Source: Hyphomicrobiales bacterium (GTDB lineage Bacteria > Pseudomonadota > Alphaproteobacteria > Rhizobiales > Methyloligellaceae). From it: 64,000 bases of DNA. Both the position numbers and the translations under genes were made by a program. How positions within the stretch are numbered: the first letter of the stretch is position 1; every line of letters begins with the position of its first letter. The stretch is taken from contig JAJFHQ010000004.1 of NCBI GenBank assembly GCA_021775525.1, forward strand, positions 1 to 64,000, read 5' to 3'. Below, one piece after another: positions 44,058 through 52,778 of the stretch. The notes under the pieces are model-generated. The model saw only the letters and a list, made by a program, of their open reading frames with translations, did no database searches and was not told the DNA's origin.

Positions 44058-44474
44058 ATGACTGAAACCACTGAAACCACTGACACCAATGCTTTGATTG
44101 CATTAACAGCCGATATCGTGGCTGCCTATGTAAGCAATAATACTGTCGTGGCTTCAGAGTTACCCGCTATCATAAACACAGTCGGTGAAGCGCTGATAAT
44201 TGCATCCGGCAAGTCCATCAATCCACCTAAGCCTGATTTGACACCGGCGGTGCCGATCAAGAAGTCAGTGACGCCGGATTACATCATCTGCCTTGATGAC
44301 GGGAAGAGCTTCAAGTCGTTGAAACGGCATATTCGCACGCATTATGGTTTGTCACCGGAAGAATATCGCGAGAAATGGGGTTTGCCATTTGATTACCCGA
44401 TGGTCGCGCCTAATTATGCGGCCTCACGTTCCGCGCTTGCCAAGAAGATGGGTTTGGGTAAGCAGCGCAAGTGA
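44058..44474 (+). CDS. MucR/Ros-family transcriptional regulator
   Basis: This 138-residue protein has the MucR DNA-binding domain: VTPDYIICLDDGKSFKSLKRHIRTHYGLSPEEYREKWGLP, split here as CLDDGKSFKSLKRH and IRTHYGLSPEEYR. The Cys/His pattern is the non-canonical zinc finger of MucR/Ros, with the first Cys missing as in many MucR proteins. MucR proteins regulate exopolysaccharide, motility and cell-cycle genes in alphaproteobacteria. The ATG at 44058 is chosen over the 44010 frame. N-terminal TETTETTDT is low-complexity. Confidence 0.9.
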   Translation: MTETTETTDTNALIALTADIVAAYVSNNTVVASELPAIINTVGEALIIASGKSINPPKPDLTPAVPIKKSVTPDYIICLDDGKSFKSLKRHIRTHYGLSPEEYREKWGLPFDYPMVAPNYAASRSALAKKMGLGKQRK

Positions 44475-44625
44475 GCTGCTGCCCGTGAGCTTTCAATGTC
44501 ATCGGTGTATCCACCATCAGCTGCAACACAGAACCACATCGATATTTTTTCCAGGCGACTATATCGTAGACGCACCCTGTTCTGGAAAAGCCATCCAGAA
44601 TGGAATCCAAACATAAGGCAGGGAG

Positions 44626-45300
44626 ATGGTTCAGGCTATGAGTGGTCGCTCTAACAAATTCAGACCAGCCAAATCCCGTCTGGTCGTAGCTAGCATTTTG
44701 CTTGTGTTTCTAGTCAGCGGCTGCGGTGGCGGAAGCGGCAGTCGTGGAACTCCGTCTGCCGGAATTGCAACTTCAGGACCTGCACCCGTACAACTTGGCA
44801 GCGCACCGAATACCGGGGCGGGAGCCCAGGCCTCGATTCTGGGACCTCTTGATGAGCTGCAGGTGCGTCGGACGATTGAGAATTACCGCCTGTCAAAAAA
44901 ACGGGCCAAGGGTCCTTACAAGCTCGTTGGGGCTGATTTGAACGGGGATGGCGTTCGTGAGGCTGTTGTTCTGTTTCAGGGCAAGGACTGGTGCACCCGC
45001 ACTGGCTGTTCAATGGCGGTCTTCCAGTCGTTCAGCCATGGATATCGGGTAATTTCGAGGACTGTGCGCGTCAAACCACCGGTTGAGATCGATAGTGTGA
45101 TGACCAATGCCTATCACGATATACTGGTCCAGACCGGCGGCGGCCCGTCACCGGAGCGCCGCGTGCGGCTGAAATTCACGGGCGAAGGCTATTCGCGCAA
45201 TGCCATGCTGCAAACCGAGGTTCCTCTAGGGTCAGTCGTTCGTACGGAGATTGCGATTGATTCCCCACCGGCACCAGCAACGAGCACGGCCCGGCGCTGA
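44626..45300 (+). CDS. Putative lipoprotein with a DxNxDG calcium-loop motif
   Basis: This 224-residue protein has a signal peptide with lipobox LLVFLVSGCGGG, so Cys about 33 is the likely lipidated residue. A Gly/Ser/Pro-rich linker follows. The C-terminal part has VGADLNGDGVREAVVLFQG, with the DLNGDG loop of EF-hand or FG-GAP-like repeats, and two Cys in DWCTRTGCSMAVF. The function is unknown; a calcium-binding surface lipoprotein is possible. The start at 44626 has GGCAGGGAG upstream. It ends 2 bases before the convergent FAD monooxygenase stop. Confidence 0.75.
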   Translation: MVQAMSGRSNKFRPAKSRLVVASILLVFLVSGCGGGSGSRGTPSAGIATSGPAPVQLGSAPNTGAGAQASILGPLDELQVRRTIENYRLSKKRAKGPYKLVGADLNGDGVREAVVLFQGKDWCTRTGCSMAVFQSFSHGYRVISRTVRVKPPVEIDSVMTNAYHDILVQTGGGPSPERRVRLKFTGEGYSRNAMLQTEVPLGSVVRTEIAIDSPPAPATSTARR

Positions 45301-45302
45301 AC

Positions 45303-46496
45303 TCATCCCTCGATATTTTTCTGGTAGAGCCAATCGAGTTTTTTCAGAACAGATCGAGGTGAGCTGCGACGCATCACGAAATTGCGCGCCAATCGTAATA
45401 CGCCGCTCATATGATAGATGTTGCCCATCTTGCGAGACTCATAAGCGGTACGGGCGGTGCGCTTGATACGCGCAGTCTCGAAATGGCGAAAGGCACTCCA
45501 AGGGTCATCGTCATGCTCTGCCAATACTCTGGCCAGTACAAATGCGTCCTCGATTGCCATGGCACCGCCTTGAGCGAGAAACGGCAGCATGGGATGAGCG
45601 GCATCTCCGAGTAATGTTACGGAGCCTTGTGTCCAGGTGCGAAGCGGGGGCAGGTGGAACAGCGACCATTTGCGCCAAGTCGTACCGTAATTCACGAAAT
45701 TCTCAATGCGTTTGTCCCACTTTGCGAAAGCAGGCAGTAGTAATTTTGGGTCGGCCTCCTGAGCCCAACCTTCGCTTCTCCCGCCCCAGCGTTCATCAAC
45801 AACGGCAACCAAGTTAATTTTTTTACCACCGAGTACCGGGTAGTGCACAAGGTGGACATTACTGGAGAGCCAGACACCTGTCCTGGGGCCTTGCAATTCT
45901 GCCGGCAAATGATCGGGGTCCACCAATGTGCGCCACGCGGTTTTTCCTGCGAAGCTGAGAACGGCCCCACGGTCGATTTGCTGCCTGAGGGTTGACCAAA
46001 GCCCGTCGGCGGCTATGAGTGCGCGCCCCTTCATGTCACCCGTCATCGTCTTGAGCATGAGCTTATCTGGAAACTGCTCATAGGATCTGGCCTCGCATTC
46101 CAGAGCGATTTTGATGCCGGGCTTTTTTTTTGCTGTATTGAGCAGGGCTTGATGCAGGTCCGCGCGGTGTACCAGAAGAAATGGTCCGCCATAGCGTTGT
46201 TCTGCAATTTTTCCAAACTGAACCCTCGTCAGAAGTTCCCCGGTCAAACCATCGCCGATGAGGATTTCTTCGCAGACAACAGAATTTGGTAGCAGGCGCT
46301 CGAGAACACCCCATTCTTTCAAAATTCGCGTGGCATTGGGTCCGAGCTGAATTCCCGCGCCCTCGGTTGAAAAGGTGCTTGAGCGTTCCAGTACGTGACT
46401 TGAGATGCCGTGATTGGCGAGTGAAATTGCTGCTGAGAGTCCGCCAATGCCACCTCCGGCAATGAGGATCCGATCATCAGTGAGACTGTCAGCCAT
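45303..46496 (-). CDS. FAD-dependent monooxygenase
   Basis: This 397-residue flavoprotein has the FAD motif ILIAGGGIGGLSAAISLA (residues about 10-27), the DG motif in LIAADGLWSTLR (about 160) and the second FAD loop GDAAHPMLPFLAQGGAMAIEDA (about 290-310). That is the class A monooxygenase pattern of salicylate or 3-hydroxybenzoate hydroxylases. The substrate is not predictable. It is preceded by a small zinc-finger gene 9 bases upstream on the same strand, a pairing that suggests cotranscription. Confidence 0.92.
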   Translation of the reverse strand: MADSLTDDRILIAGGGIGGLSAAISLANHGISSHVLERSSTFSTEGAGIQLGPNATRILKEWGVLERLLPNSVVCEEILIGDGLTGELLTRVQFGKIAEQRYGGPFLLVHRADLHQALLNTAKKKPGIKIALECEARSYEQFPDKLMLKTMTGDMKGRALIAADGLWSTLRQQIDRGAVLSFAGKTAWRTLVDPDHLPAELQGPRTGVWLSSNVHLVHYPVLGGKKINLVAVVDERWGGRSEGWAQEADPKLLLPAFAKWDKRIENFVNYGTTWRKWSLFHLPPLRTWTQGSVTLLGDAAHPMLPFLAQGGAMAIEDAFVLARVLAEHDDDPWSAFRHFETARIKRTARTAYESRKMGNIYHMSGVLRLARNFVMRRSSPRSVLKKLDWLYQKNIEG

Positions 46497-46505
46497 CCGG
46501 CCTGG

Positions 46506-46748
46506 TCAGGATGTTGAGCTGGCGTGGCAGCCTGGCGGGTCTGTTTCGCCAGGCGAGAGCGTATCATCGTGCTCGTAAATCGTAGAACAGTACGGGCAGA
46601 TGATTTCCTTCTCACTCCCCATATCGAGAAATATATGAGGATGATCGTGGGGCGGGCTTGCGCCCATGCATTGAAACTCGCCGGTGCCAATACGAATCCG
46701 GGCAACGCCGGTATCATTTAAGAAGTGGGGTACAGTGGGGGTAGCCAT
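46506..46748 (-). CDS. Zinc-finger domain protein (NDUFS6-like)
   Basis: This 80-residue protein contains FQCMGASPPHDHPHIFLDMG and EIICPYCSTIYEH. The Cys, His and CPYC residues match the zinc site of the 13-kDa complex I accessory subunit NDUFS6 and its alphaproteobacterial homologues. It probably belongs to assembly or structure of NADH dehydrogenase. The start at 46748 is the ATG of GGPMATP, chosen over the frame extension to 46805, which has no family support. It is divergent from the alpha/beta hydrolase. Confidence 0.82.
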   Translation of the reverse strand: MATPTVPHFLNDTGVARIRIGTGEFQCMGASPPHDHPHIFLDMGSEKEIICPYCSTIYEHDDTLSPGETDPPGCHASSTS

Positions 46749-46863
46749 TGGGCCGCCTCGATTCTCTTTATCGTCCCGATGTGCGCGCGAGCATACTGAT
46801 TGCACCGCTCAAAAGATAGTTGTAAGCGCACTGCAGATGCAGCCAAAAGAGACAGAAAGTCAC

Positions 46864-47616
46864 ATGCAGACATTTGAATCAGACGGCGTGAAAATCGCCT
46901 TTATCGACGAAGGCGAGGGAGATCCGATCCTGTTGATCCACGGCTTTGCCTCGAACATCATGATCAACTGGGTAGACACGGGCTGGGTCCGAACATTGAT
47001 GCAGGCTGGCCGCCGCGTCATCGCCATCGATAATCGCGGCCATGGCAAGAGCGAGAAGCTGTACGATCAGGCGAAATACGCGGCACCGATAATGGCGGGG
47101 GATGCTGGGCGTCTGTTGGAGCATCTGGGAATCCCTCATGCCGACGTGATGGGGTATTCCATGGGTGCGCGTATCACTGCCTTTTTGACCATGAGTCAGC
47201 CGGAAAAGGTGCGCAGCGCGATATTTGCTGGCCTTGGCATCAACATGGTGCGCGGTGTCGGAGGCTCAGGTCCAATTGCTACGGCGCTCGAAGCACCTAC
47301 GATCGATGACGTGATGAACGAAACCGCGCGCACGTTCAGACTGTTTGCCGAGACGACGGGCAGTGATTTGCTGGCATTGGCAGCGTGCATCCGCGCGTCT
47401 CGAGACAAGATCACGGCGGAGAACCTCGGCAAGATCAATACGCCGGTGCTAGTGGCTGTTGGCACAAAAGATGTGATAGGCGGCTCGGCGCACGATCTAG
47501 CTGATTTGATTCCCGCCGCTGAAGCGCTTGAGATTGAAGGCCGTGACCATATGAAGGCTGTCGGCGACAGGAGTTACAAGGAAGGCGTTATGTCTTTTTT
47601 AGAAAAACGGCCCTGA
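46864..47616 (+). CDS. Alpha/beta fold hydrolase
   Basis: This 250-residue protein has DPILLIHGFASN, AIDNRGHGKSEK, nucleophile elbow MGYSMGARI and catalytic Asp/His in VAVGTKDVIGG and EGRDHMKAV. The GYSMG serine motif and the short lid place it among esterase/lactonase-like hydrolases; no substrate is evident. The in-frame upstream ATG at 46837 is also possible. It is convergent with the enoyl-CoA hydratase gene by a 4-base gap. Confidence 0.88.
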   Translation: MQTFESDGVKIAFIDEGEGDPILLIHGFASNIMINWVDTGWVRTLMQAGRRVIAIDNRGHGKSEKLYDQAKYAAPIMAGDAGRLLEHLGIPHADVMGYSMGARITAFLTMSQPEKVRSAIFAGLGINMVRGVGGSGPIATALEAPTIDDVMNETARTFRLFAETTGSDLLALAACIRASRDKITAENLGKINTPVLVAVGTKDVIGGSAHDLADLIPAAEALEIEGRDHMKAVGDRSYKEGVMSFLEKRP

Positions 47617-47620
47617 AGTT

Positions 47621-48424
47621 TTATTTTCCGCGAAATACGGGCTTTCGTTTTTCCGTGAAAGCCATACGGCCTTCGGCATAGTCTTCGCTCTCGAAACAAT
47701 CATCAACGAGCTTGTCGAGTGCGTCCATATCGGGATTCTCTGGAGCGCGTAAAAACTCGTCGATACAACGCTTTGCAGCGATCAGGGAAAGTGGTGCATT
47801 ATCAGCAATCATGCCCGCGAGAGCGCGGGTTTCCTCTTCCAGCCGGTCTGCCGTGCAGAGCCTGGAAATCATTCCCATGCTCAGCGCTTCTTCATCGCTG
47901 AAACGACGGCCTGTAAAGAGAATTTCCTTGGCTTGCGAGGCACTGAGGGCAGAAAGCAGAGGGCGGATCCATCGCGGATTGTACCCGATACCAAGCTTGG
48001 CGGCGGGAATAGAGAATGTTGCGCCTTCTGCCGCCATTCGCAGATCACAACACAGAGCCAGTTCCAGTCCGCCGCCCATGCAGTAGCCCTTGATCATGGC
48101 GATGGTGGGTTTGGAACAGTTCATAACCGCACCAAAGGCGGCATGATTGAGCTCATCGTATGTTTTCGAGGCTTCACCGGTGCGGGCCGTTCCGAATTCG
48201 GAAATGTCGGCTCCGGCGCTAAAAGCCCTGTCGTCCGCGCCGCGCAGCATCACGACACGAACAGAAGCGTCTGCTTCCGCTTGCTCAAAAATGCCGGGAA
48301 GAGCACCCCACATTGCCGTGTTCAGAGCATTCATTCGAGATGGATTATCAAAGGTTATCCAAAATATTGCACCATCCAGCTCAGTTCGAATATGGCCACC
48401 TGACTTGTGATTGGGTTCGCTCAT
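47621..48424 (-). CDS. Enoyl-CoA hydratase/isomerase family protein
   Basis: This 267-residue crotonase-fold protein has the oxyanion-hole segments FSAGADISEFG (about residues 63-73) and GYCMGGGLELALCCDLRMAA (about 107-126), and WIRPLLSALSASQAKEILFTG. The second catalytic Glu expected in a hydratase is in the LELA-to-loop region but cannot be assigned surely, so isomerase or other CoA activity is possible. The ATG at 48424 opens MSEPNHK. It faces the divergent cysE promoter. Confidence 0.88.
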   Translation of the reverse strand: MSEPNHKSGGHIRTELDGAIFWITFDNPSRMNALNTAMWGALPGIFEQAEADASVRVVMLRGADDRAFSAGADISEFGTARTGEASKTYDELNHAAFGAVMNCSKPTIAMIKGYCMGGGLELALCCDLRMAAEGATFSIPAAKLGIGYNPRWIRPLLSALSASQAKEILFTGRRFSDEEALSMGMISRLCTADRLEEETRALAGMIADNAPLSLIAAKRCIDEFLRAPENPDMDALDKLVDDCFESEDYAEGRMAFTEKRKPVFRGK

Positions 48425-48611
48425 CTCTATGTCTTTGTATTGGTGATGTGTCGCGCGAAGCGGTATCACGTTTGCACCTGATCGTGGCAGTAAAATTTCA
48501 TTCTGTTTGCGTCATAACGTTGACATGAGCACAGTTGACATTCTTTCTATTGTGCAAGACACGGACGTTCCGCCTGTCGCGACGAACAGCATTGGTAACC
48601 AGGAGTTCAAA

Positions 48612-49448
48612 ATGGCGCAGGGCCACTCAAACGCATCCCCCGACATCAAGACCTGTGATCCGGCATGGATACGCCTCCGCGAGGAAGCCGAAGAACTCTG
48701 TTCAAAAGAACCGGTTCTGGCCAGTTTCGTCTATTCTACTGTCCTTAACCAGGACTCGTTTGAACAGGCCATGGCCCACCGCCTGGCGCAACGGCTGTCA
48801 CATACCGAAATTGAGGCTGGTCGTCTCTATAAGGCGTTTGAAGAGCTTGTGGCCAAGGAGCCCGGACTTACTGAGTCTTTTCGCGCCGATCTGGCGGCAG
48901 TTTTTGACCGGGATCCAGCCTGCAACCGCCTGATTGAGCCGCTTTTGTATTTCAAGGGGTTCCATGCCTTGCAAACCCATCGTTTTGCGCACCAGCTCTG
49001 GAATGATGGCCGGCCAGACTTTGCCTATTACCTGCAAAGCCAGTCCTCGCGCATTTTCAGCGTTGATATCCATCCGGCGGCAAAAATTGGCCGGGGTATC
49101 ATGATCGACCATGCGACAGGCGTTGTGATCGGAGAGACGGCCACGGTTGGCGATGACGCGTCTATACTGCATGGCGTGACGCTGGGCGGCAGCGGCAAAT
49201 CGGCCGATGATCGGCATCCCAAGATCGGCCGTGGTGTCATGATCGGGGCTGGGGCGAAGATACTTGGTAATATCAATGTGGGCGATTGTGCCCGGGTGGC
49301 CGCGGGTAGCGTCGTTCTGAAGGATGTACCGAAGATGATGACTGTCGCTGGAGTTCCAGCCAAGGTGGTTGGCCAAGCCGGGTGTCCTGAGCCTGCGCGT
49401 TCCATGAACCAGCTTTTGGAAGAGACATCTGATACAGCTCAGGAATAG
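48612..49448 (+). CDS. cysE: Serine O-acetyltransferase
   Basis: CysE makes O-acetylserine, the acceptor for sulfide in cysteine synthesis. The 278-residue protein has the N-terminal helical domain (WIRLREEAEELCSKEPVLA) and the left-handed beta-helix with DIHPAAKIGRGIMIDHATG, VVIGETATVGDDASILHGVTLGG and GAGAKILGN. The ATG at 48612 has AGGAG with good spacing and is preferred to starts at 48507 and 48525. Two TTGACA hexamers (48520, 48535) suggest an upstream promoter. DUF3126 follows after 62 bases. Confidence 0.95.
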   Translation: MAQGHSNASPDIKTCDPAWIRLREEAEELCSKEPVLASFVYSTVLNQDSFEQAMAHRLAQRLSHTEIEAGRLYKAFEELVAKEPGLTESFRADLAAVFDRDPACNRLIEPLLYFKGFHALQTHRFAHQLWNDGRPDFAYYLQSQSSRIFSVDIHPAAKIGRGIMIDHATGVVIGETATVGDDASILHGVTLGGSGKSADDRHPKIGRGVMIGAGAKILGNINVGDCARVAAGSVVLKDVPKMMTVAGVPAKVVGQAGCPEPARSMNQLLEETSDTAQE

Positions 49449-49510
49449 TGCTGTTGCATTTGACGGCTGAATCCCCCATTCAAGGTTGAAATCCTTTTGA
49501 GGAGGTTATT

Positions 49511-49723
49511 GTGAATCGCGAAGAAATCGTGCGTCTGGAATCATACCTGCGCAAACTGTTCAGATTGGACACAATTGAGGTGCGTCAGCGCCCAAACAAG
49601 GATGATTCAGCAGAAGTTTATGTCGGTGACGAATTTATAGGCGTCATGTTCCGCGACGACGACGAGGGGGAATTGTCATACCAGTTCCAGATGGCGATCC
49701 TCGATTTTGATTTGCAGGACTAA
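49511..49723 (+). CDS. DUF3126 family protein
   Basis: This 70-residue protein begins NREEIVRLESYLRKLF and ends YQFQMAILDFDLQD, matching the DUF3126 family found almost only in alphaproteobacteria beside cysE. Its function is unknown. Translation starts at a GTG with GAGGAGG upstream. It is probably cotranscribed with cysE. Confidence 0.88.
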   Translation: MNREEIVRLESYLRKLFRLDTIEVRQRPNKDDSAEVYVGDEFIGVMFRDDDEGELSYQFQMAILDFDLQD

Positions 49724-49855
49724 ACCGGCTTCCAACCATCCGGAGTGTGTCCCAGCACAGTTCAGGCATTAACCTTTTGATAAGATTTCCCATGCGGGCC
49801 AGGGCCTGCATGCGGCACTGTGGCCGCGCGCCGGAATGGCGGCGCGGGAGGCCGC

Positions 49856-50179
49856 ATGTCCGAGTATCTGTTCTATATCTATGTCACGGCTATCGGTTTC
49901 TGCGCCGCTGGCCTGTGTACCAGCGCCTGGAAACTGGTGACGGGGCGCCCCCTGAAATTCGGACTGCAAGTGGATCAGACCGGACAGGCGATCCTGGGCG
50001 TATTTGCCCGCGTGCTCGCCGGCCCGGTGATCGTCATGCGCAATGCCATTAAAGGCGCAGTAATCGAGGGGCGTGCGCCGTTCTGGCTGGCGCTTTCAAC
50101 TTTTATTTCGACGATTTGGAGTTTTTTCTCCGGTGTTGCCCTTCTGGAAATGATGTTCCGTATCCAGACACTGATCTGA
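49856..50179 (+). CDS. DUF6949-like small membrane protein
   Basis: This 107-residue protein has three or four hydrophobic segments: EYLFYIYVTAIGFCAAGLCTSAW, TGQAILGVFARVLAGPVIVM, and FWLALSTFISTIWSFFSGVALLEMMF. It resembles the short membrane proteins that follow DUF3126 in Hyphomicrobiales. The start at 49856 has a GGGAGG site. The function is unknown. It precedes a gamma-carbonic anhydrase gene by 90 bases. Confidence 0.7.
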   Translation: MSEYLFYIYVTAIGFCAAGLCTSAWKLVTGRPLKFGLQVDQTGQAILGVFARVLAGPVIVMRNAIKGAVIEGRAPFWLALSTFISTIWSFFSGVALLEMMFRIQTLI

Positions 50180-50269
50180 TCCCTCTTCCACGTTTCATCC
50201 CAAAGCTTGTCTATTCAATTGCATCCGCTCGTGTAAAAGTGCCGCGCGACTGACGGCAAGGAGCGCGGG

Positions 50270-50803
50270 ATGACCCTCTATACAATTGATGGCATACGGG
50301 TGGAGCTTCCCCCACAAGGACACTACTGGGTGGCGCCAAACGCCATCCTTATCGGCAAGGTCAAGATGGGGAATCATGCCAGTGTGTGGTTCAATGCAGT
50401 GGTGCGCGGTGACAATGACCTGATTGAAATAGGCACGCGTACAAATATCCAGGACGGCTGCATCCTGCATACCGATAAAGGGTTCCCGATGATAATCGGG
50501 GAGGGGTGCACCGTTGGACATCTGGCCATGCTGCATGGGTGCACCATTGGTCCCAACACGCTGATCGGTATAGGTGCCACTGTCCTGAACGGATCCCGCA
50601 TCGGCAAGAACTGCATTATAGGCGCCCATTCGTTGATACCGGAGGGAAAGGAAATTCCCGATAACTCTCTGGTCATGGGCTCGCCTGGCCGTGTCGTGCG
50701 TGATGTAAGCGAGGAAGATGCCGAGCATTTGAAAACGCTTGCCCAGCACTATGTCGATAACAGTGCACGATATAACGCCGGATTTGCCCCCCAAGACGTT
50801 TGA
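50270..50803 (+). CDS. Gamma-carbonic anhydrase family protein
   Basis: This 177-residue left-handed beta-helix protein carries hexapeptide repeats ([25 protein letters not shown]). The three metal histidines are in CILHTDKG (His67), [10 protein letters not shown] (His84, His89). It belongs to the YrdA/CaiE/PaaY group; many lack measurable carbonic anhydrase activity, so hydration of CO2 is possible but unproven. The start is ATG at 50270 after a GGAG-like site. It is convergent with the BTLCP gene. Confidence 0.9.
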   Translation: MTLYTIDGIRVELPPQGHYWVAPNAILIGKVKMGNHASVWFNAVVRGDNDLIEIGTRTNIQDGCILHTDKGFPMIIGEGCTVGHLAMLHGCTIGPNTLIGIGATVLNGSRIGKNCIIGAHSLIPEGKEIPDNSLVMGSPGRVVRDVSEEDAEHLKTLAQHYVDNSARYNAGFAPQDV

Positions 50804-50823
50804 TTGGAGAGGCAATTTTAATC

Positions 50824-50859
50824 CAAAAAAATGAGCCGGCGTCGGGGAACGCCGGCTCA
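50824..50859 (-). terminator. Rho-independent terminator of the cysteine peptidase gene
   Basis: On the minus strand an 11-pair stem TGAGCCGGCGT / ACGCCGGCTCA (50832-50842 with 50849-50859) and a six-base loop are followed by a run of T residues at 50825-50831. That is a canonical intrinsic terminator for the leftward transcript from 51585. Confidence 0.88.
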
Positions 50860-50916
50860 AAGGTAGGCCCGGTGGTCGGGGATGGGGGGATGAGTCCCGG
50901 GCCTGTGGGTAAGCGT

Positions 50917-51585
50917 CTATTCTTCTGTGGGCGCCTGGATCGGATTGGTGCGTGTTACAGCCGTCCGTTCAATCTGCCTCTGGCCAGGTCGCGTCAGGGA
51001 CACCCAGACCCTCGGATCACGGTCGGATTGCCGCTTCACGAAGGTGTAGGGAGAGTCATTCCAAGTCATGATTTTCGAATGCTTGTTATCGAGCAGATAT
51101 TCACCCTTTGAAGTGCGTGCCGTCAGGATGGCGTGCCCTTCGTTGTTTTCGTCCCGCACGACAGTGATGAGGAGTGAACTTGCCGGCCAACCGCGTTCAA
51201 TGAGCAAACGTTGTTTCAGCAAAACATAATCTTCGCAGTCGCCTTTGCCCGCTGGATAGGTCCAGTGCTCGATGCGGCCATAGAGCTTCATGTCCGAGAC
51301 AGGCCGGATCATGCGATTGACAAGATCATTGACCGTGCGCAAATCAGCCTTGCGCTTCAGTGTCAATTTCATCTTGACGCGTTTAGGACCGCTTCGCTCG
51401 CATTCAGCCGGGTTCTGCTGGCAGAAACCGACATGTCCGATTGGTGGAAGTGAACGCCCGTAAATGCGCATAAAGGGCGAACTTGCATTCTGCCCTACCG
51501 TCAATGCAGCATTTTCTGCGTTGGCGGCTGTTGCCACAACCATTCCCAAGGCGAGAAGAGCTGCTCCAAGAATATTCCGTTTCAT
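50917..51585 (-). CDS. Transglutaminase-like cysteine peptidase (BTLCP family, LapG-like)
   Basis: This 222-residue protein has a signal peptide (ILGAALLALGMVVATAANA). The catalytic triad is Cys117 in GDCEDYVLLKQRLL, His151 in EGHAILTARTS and Asp166 in YLLDNKHS, as in the LapG family. LapG cuts surface adhesins under c-di-GMP control. No adhesin or LapD gene is adjacent, so the target is open; the adjacent gene encodes a tandem PilZ protein. The ATG at 51585 follows GGGGGG. It ends with a strong terminator. Two Cys pairs in the N-terminal region (CQQNPAECERS) may form a disulfide. Confidence 0.9.
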   Translation of the reverse strand: MKRNILGAALLALGMVVATAANAENAALTVGQNASSPFMRIYGRSLPPIGHVGFCQQNPAECERSGPKRVKMKLTLKRKADLRTVNDLVNRMIRPVSDMKLYGRIEHWTYPAGKGDCEDYVLLKQRLLIERGWPASSLLITVVRDENNEGHAILTARTSKGEYLLDNKHSKIMTWNDSPYTFVKRQSDRDPRVWVSLTRPGQRQIERTAVTRTNPIQAPTEE

Positions 51586-51939
51586 TTGTAACCCCCCGTT
51601 TCGTTTGTGAGGGGGAATATCCCATAGAGGATTTGAGATACTTGTAATAACCAAGTATAGTTTCGATATGTATTTCAGTATTATTAGTATAAAATTTGTA
51701 GATAAGTTTAGATAATCTATTTTGTCTAAAATTTTATCGAATAAATATCTTCAGCCAACACTCTACATGTGGCGGAATAAATCCCGGATTAGTGGGAAAA
51801 ATGACCCTTGGAAGGCGTATGTGGCGCCTTAACGCACGATGCGGTTGCAACGCCGGAAGCAATGGAATTGATGTAAATAGAGTACTGGGAGATATCTTGA
51901 ACCGGCCTCAAAAAAAATGGCAGCAGGTGTGAAAAAAGT
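51586..51939. other. AT-rich intergenic region before the BTLCP gene
   Basis: No gene is seen in these 354 bases. From about 51641 to 51750 the DNA is strikingly AT-rich and includes the dyads TAGAT-A-ATCTA (51709-51719) and TTTAGA-N12-TCTAAA (51707-51730). It is the expected promoter for the peptidase. The right part also contains the 3' flank of the PilZ gene, with an AAGGCG/CGCCTT hairpin near 51812-51830. Confidence 0.6.
51707..51730. promoter_or_regulatory. Inverted repeat upstream of the BTLCP gene
   Basis: TTTAGA and TCTAAA form a dyad with 12 intervening bases, and a TAGAT-A-ATCTA dyad lies inside the left arm. It sits about 120-145 bases upstream of the peptidase ATG. A regulator site is inferred from symmetry and base composition only. 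Confidence 0.45.
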
Positions 51940-52635
51940 TCAACCGAACTGGCGTTCAAGGGTATCCGGATCCTGAATTTCAAGGAATTCGATGCTGATA
52001 CCGTGATCTTTGTGGCGCACAACACGTCCTGGTGTCAGGCCCAGCGTTATCAACTCTCCCACCTCCGGTCTGGGGTCTACAGACACGGCAGCTCCCCCCA
52101 GGGAGACGTCTATCATCTGGCACTCATACGAGTCGCCATTGACCGTAGTCAGCTTGATTGCTGTCTTTTTTGGGATGATGCGGTCGTGCTGCCGATCTTC
52201 AATCATCGATAAACGGTCTTTGTTTATCAGCCATGTGAGTTGATTTGCGATTTTCTCCCGCTGGTAGAGGGAGGCACTCATTTGCAGTGCAAATCCGTCC
52301 GGGTTCTCGCGTACGACGGTGCCTTCGATGCGCCCCAGCGTATCGAGATAAATCACGATCCGTTCGCCCTTTTCACCGGTGATCGGTGCGCGAACTGCCA
52401 AGCCGCCAGCCGAAACATTGACGATCTGGCACGGATATTCCTGCTTGTTCTCCCTCATGAAGCGGCCAAGCAAGGGAACATTCACGCGTTGAAACCGGCG
52501 TCTCTCCCTCGGGGACCTGGCCGAATCCGGCTCCGTGTTGGGTGTGTGGCGCATTGGTGCGCGTTTGCCTCTTTGCAGGGCAATCGGTTGCCCTTGGCTA
52601 TTGGGCATCATTCCTGGAATTTCAGCTGCACTCAT
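51940..52635 (-). CDS. Tandem PilZ-domain protein
   Basis: This 231-residue protein has two PilZ domains. Domain 1 has the RRFQR loop and NVSAGG strand (about residues 46-80). Domain 2 has RQHDR and DVSLGG (about 147-180). Both keep the RxxxR and (D/N)xSxxG residues for c-di-GMP. Each domain probably binds the second messenger; its output is unknown. The N-terminal 40 residues are disordered. It lies near a LapG-like peptidase and a PAS protein, so a c-di-GMP-linked surface function is plausible but not shown. Confidence 0.85.
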   Translation of the reverse strand: MSAAEIPGMMPNSQGQPIALQRGKRAPMRHTPNTEPDSARSPRERRRFQRVNVPLLGRFMRENKQEYPCQIVNVSAGGLAVRAPITGEKGERIVIYLDTLGRIEGTVVRENPDGFALQMSASLYQREKIANQLTWLINKDRLSMIEDRQHDRIIPKKTAIKLTTVNGDSYECQMIDVSLGGAAVSVDPRPEVGELITLGLTPGRVVRHKDHGISIEFLEIQDPDTLERQFG

Positions 52636-52778
52636 GGCTGACCGCTTCGCGGGACAAGCCCCGCATTTGAGTGGATGCTATGTGATTTGCGGTTAATGAA
52701 ACTCTAAACAGCCTGAGGCCGGCGCAGGGCAACACCGACCTTTAGCATCACAGCGATGAGTATCTGGTTTATCAAAAG

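Noticed and set aside
48507-48611. N-terminal extension of cysE to 48507
   Set aside because: The AGGAG-associated ATG at 48612 matches the family start, and the extension overlaps two TTGACA promoter-like hexamers.
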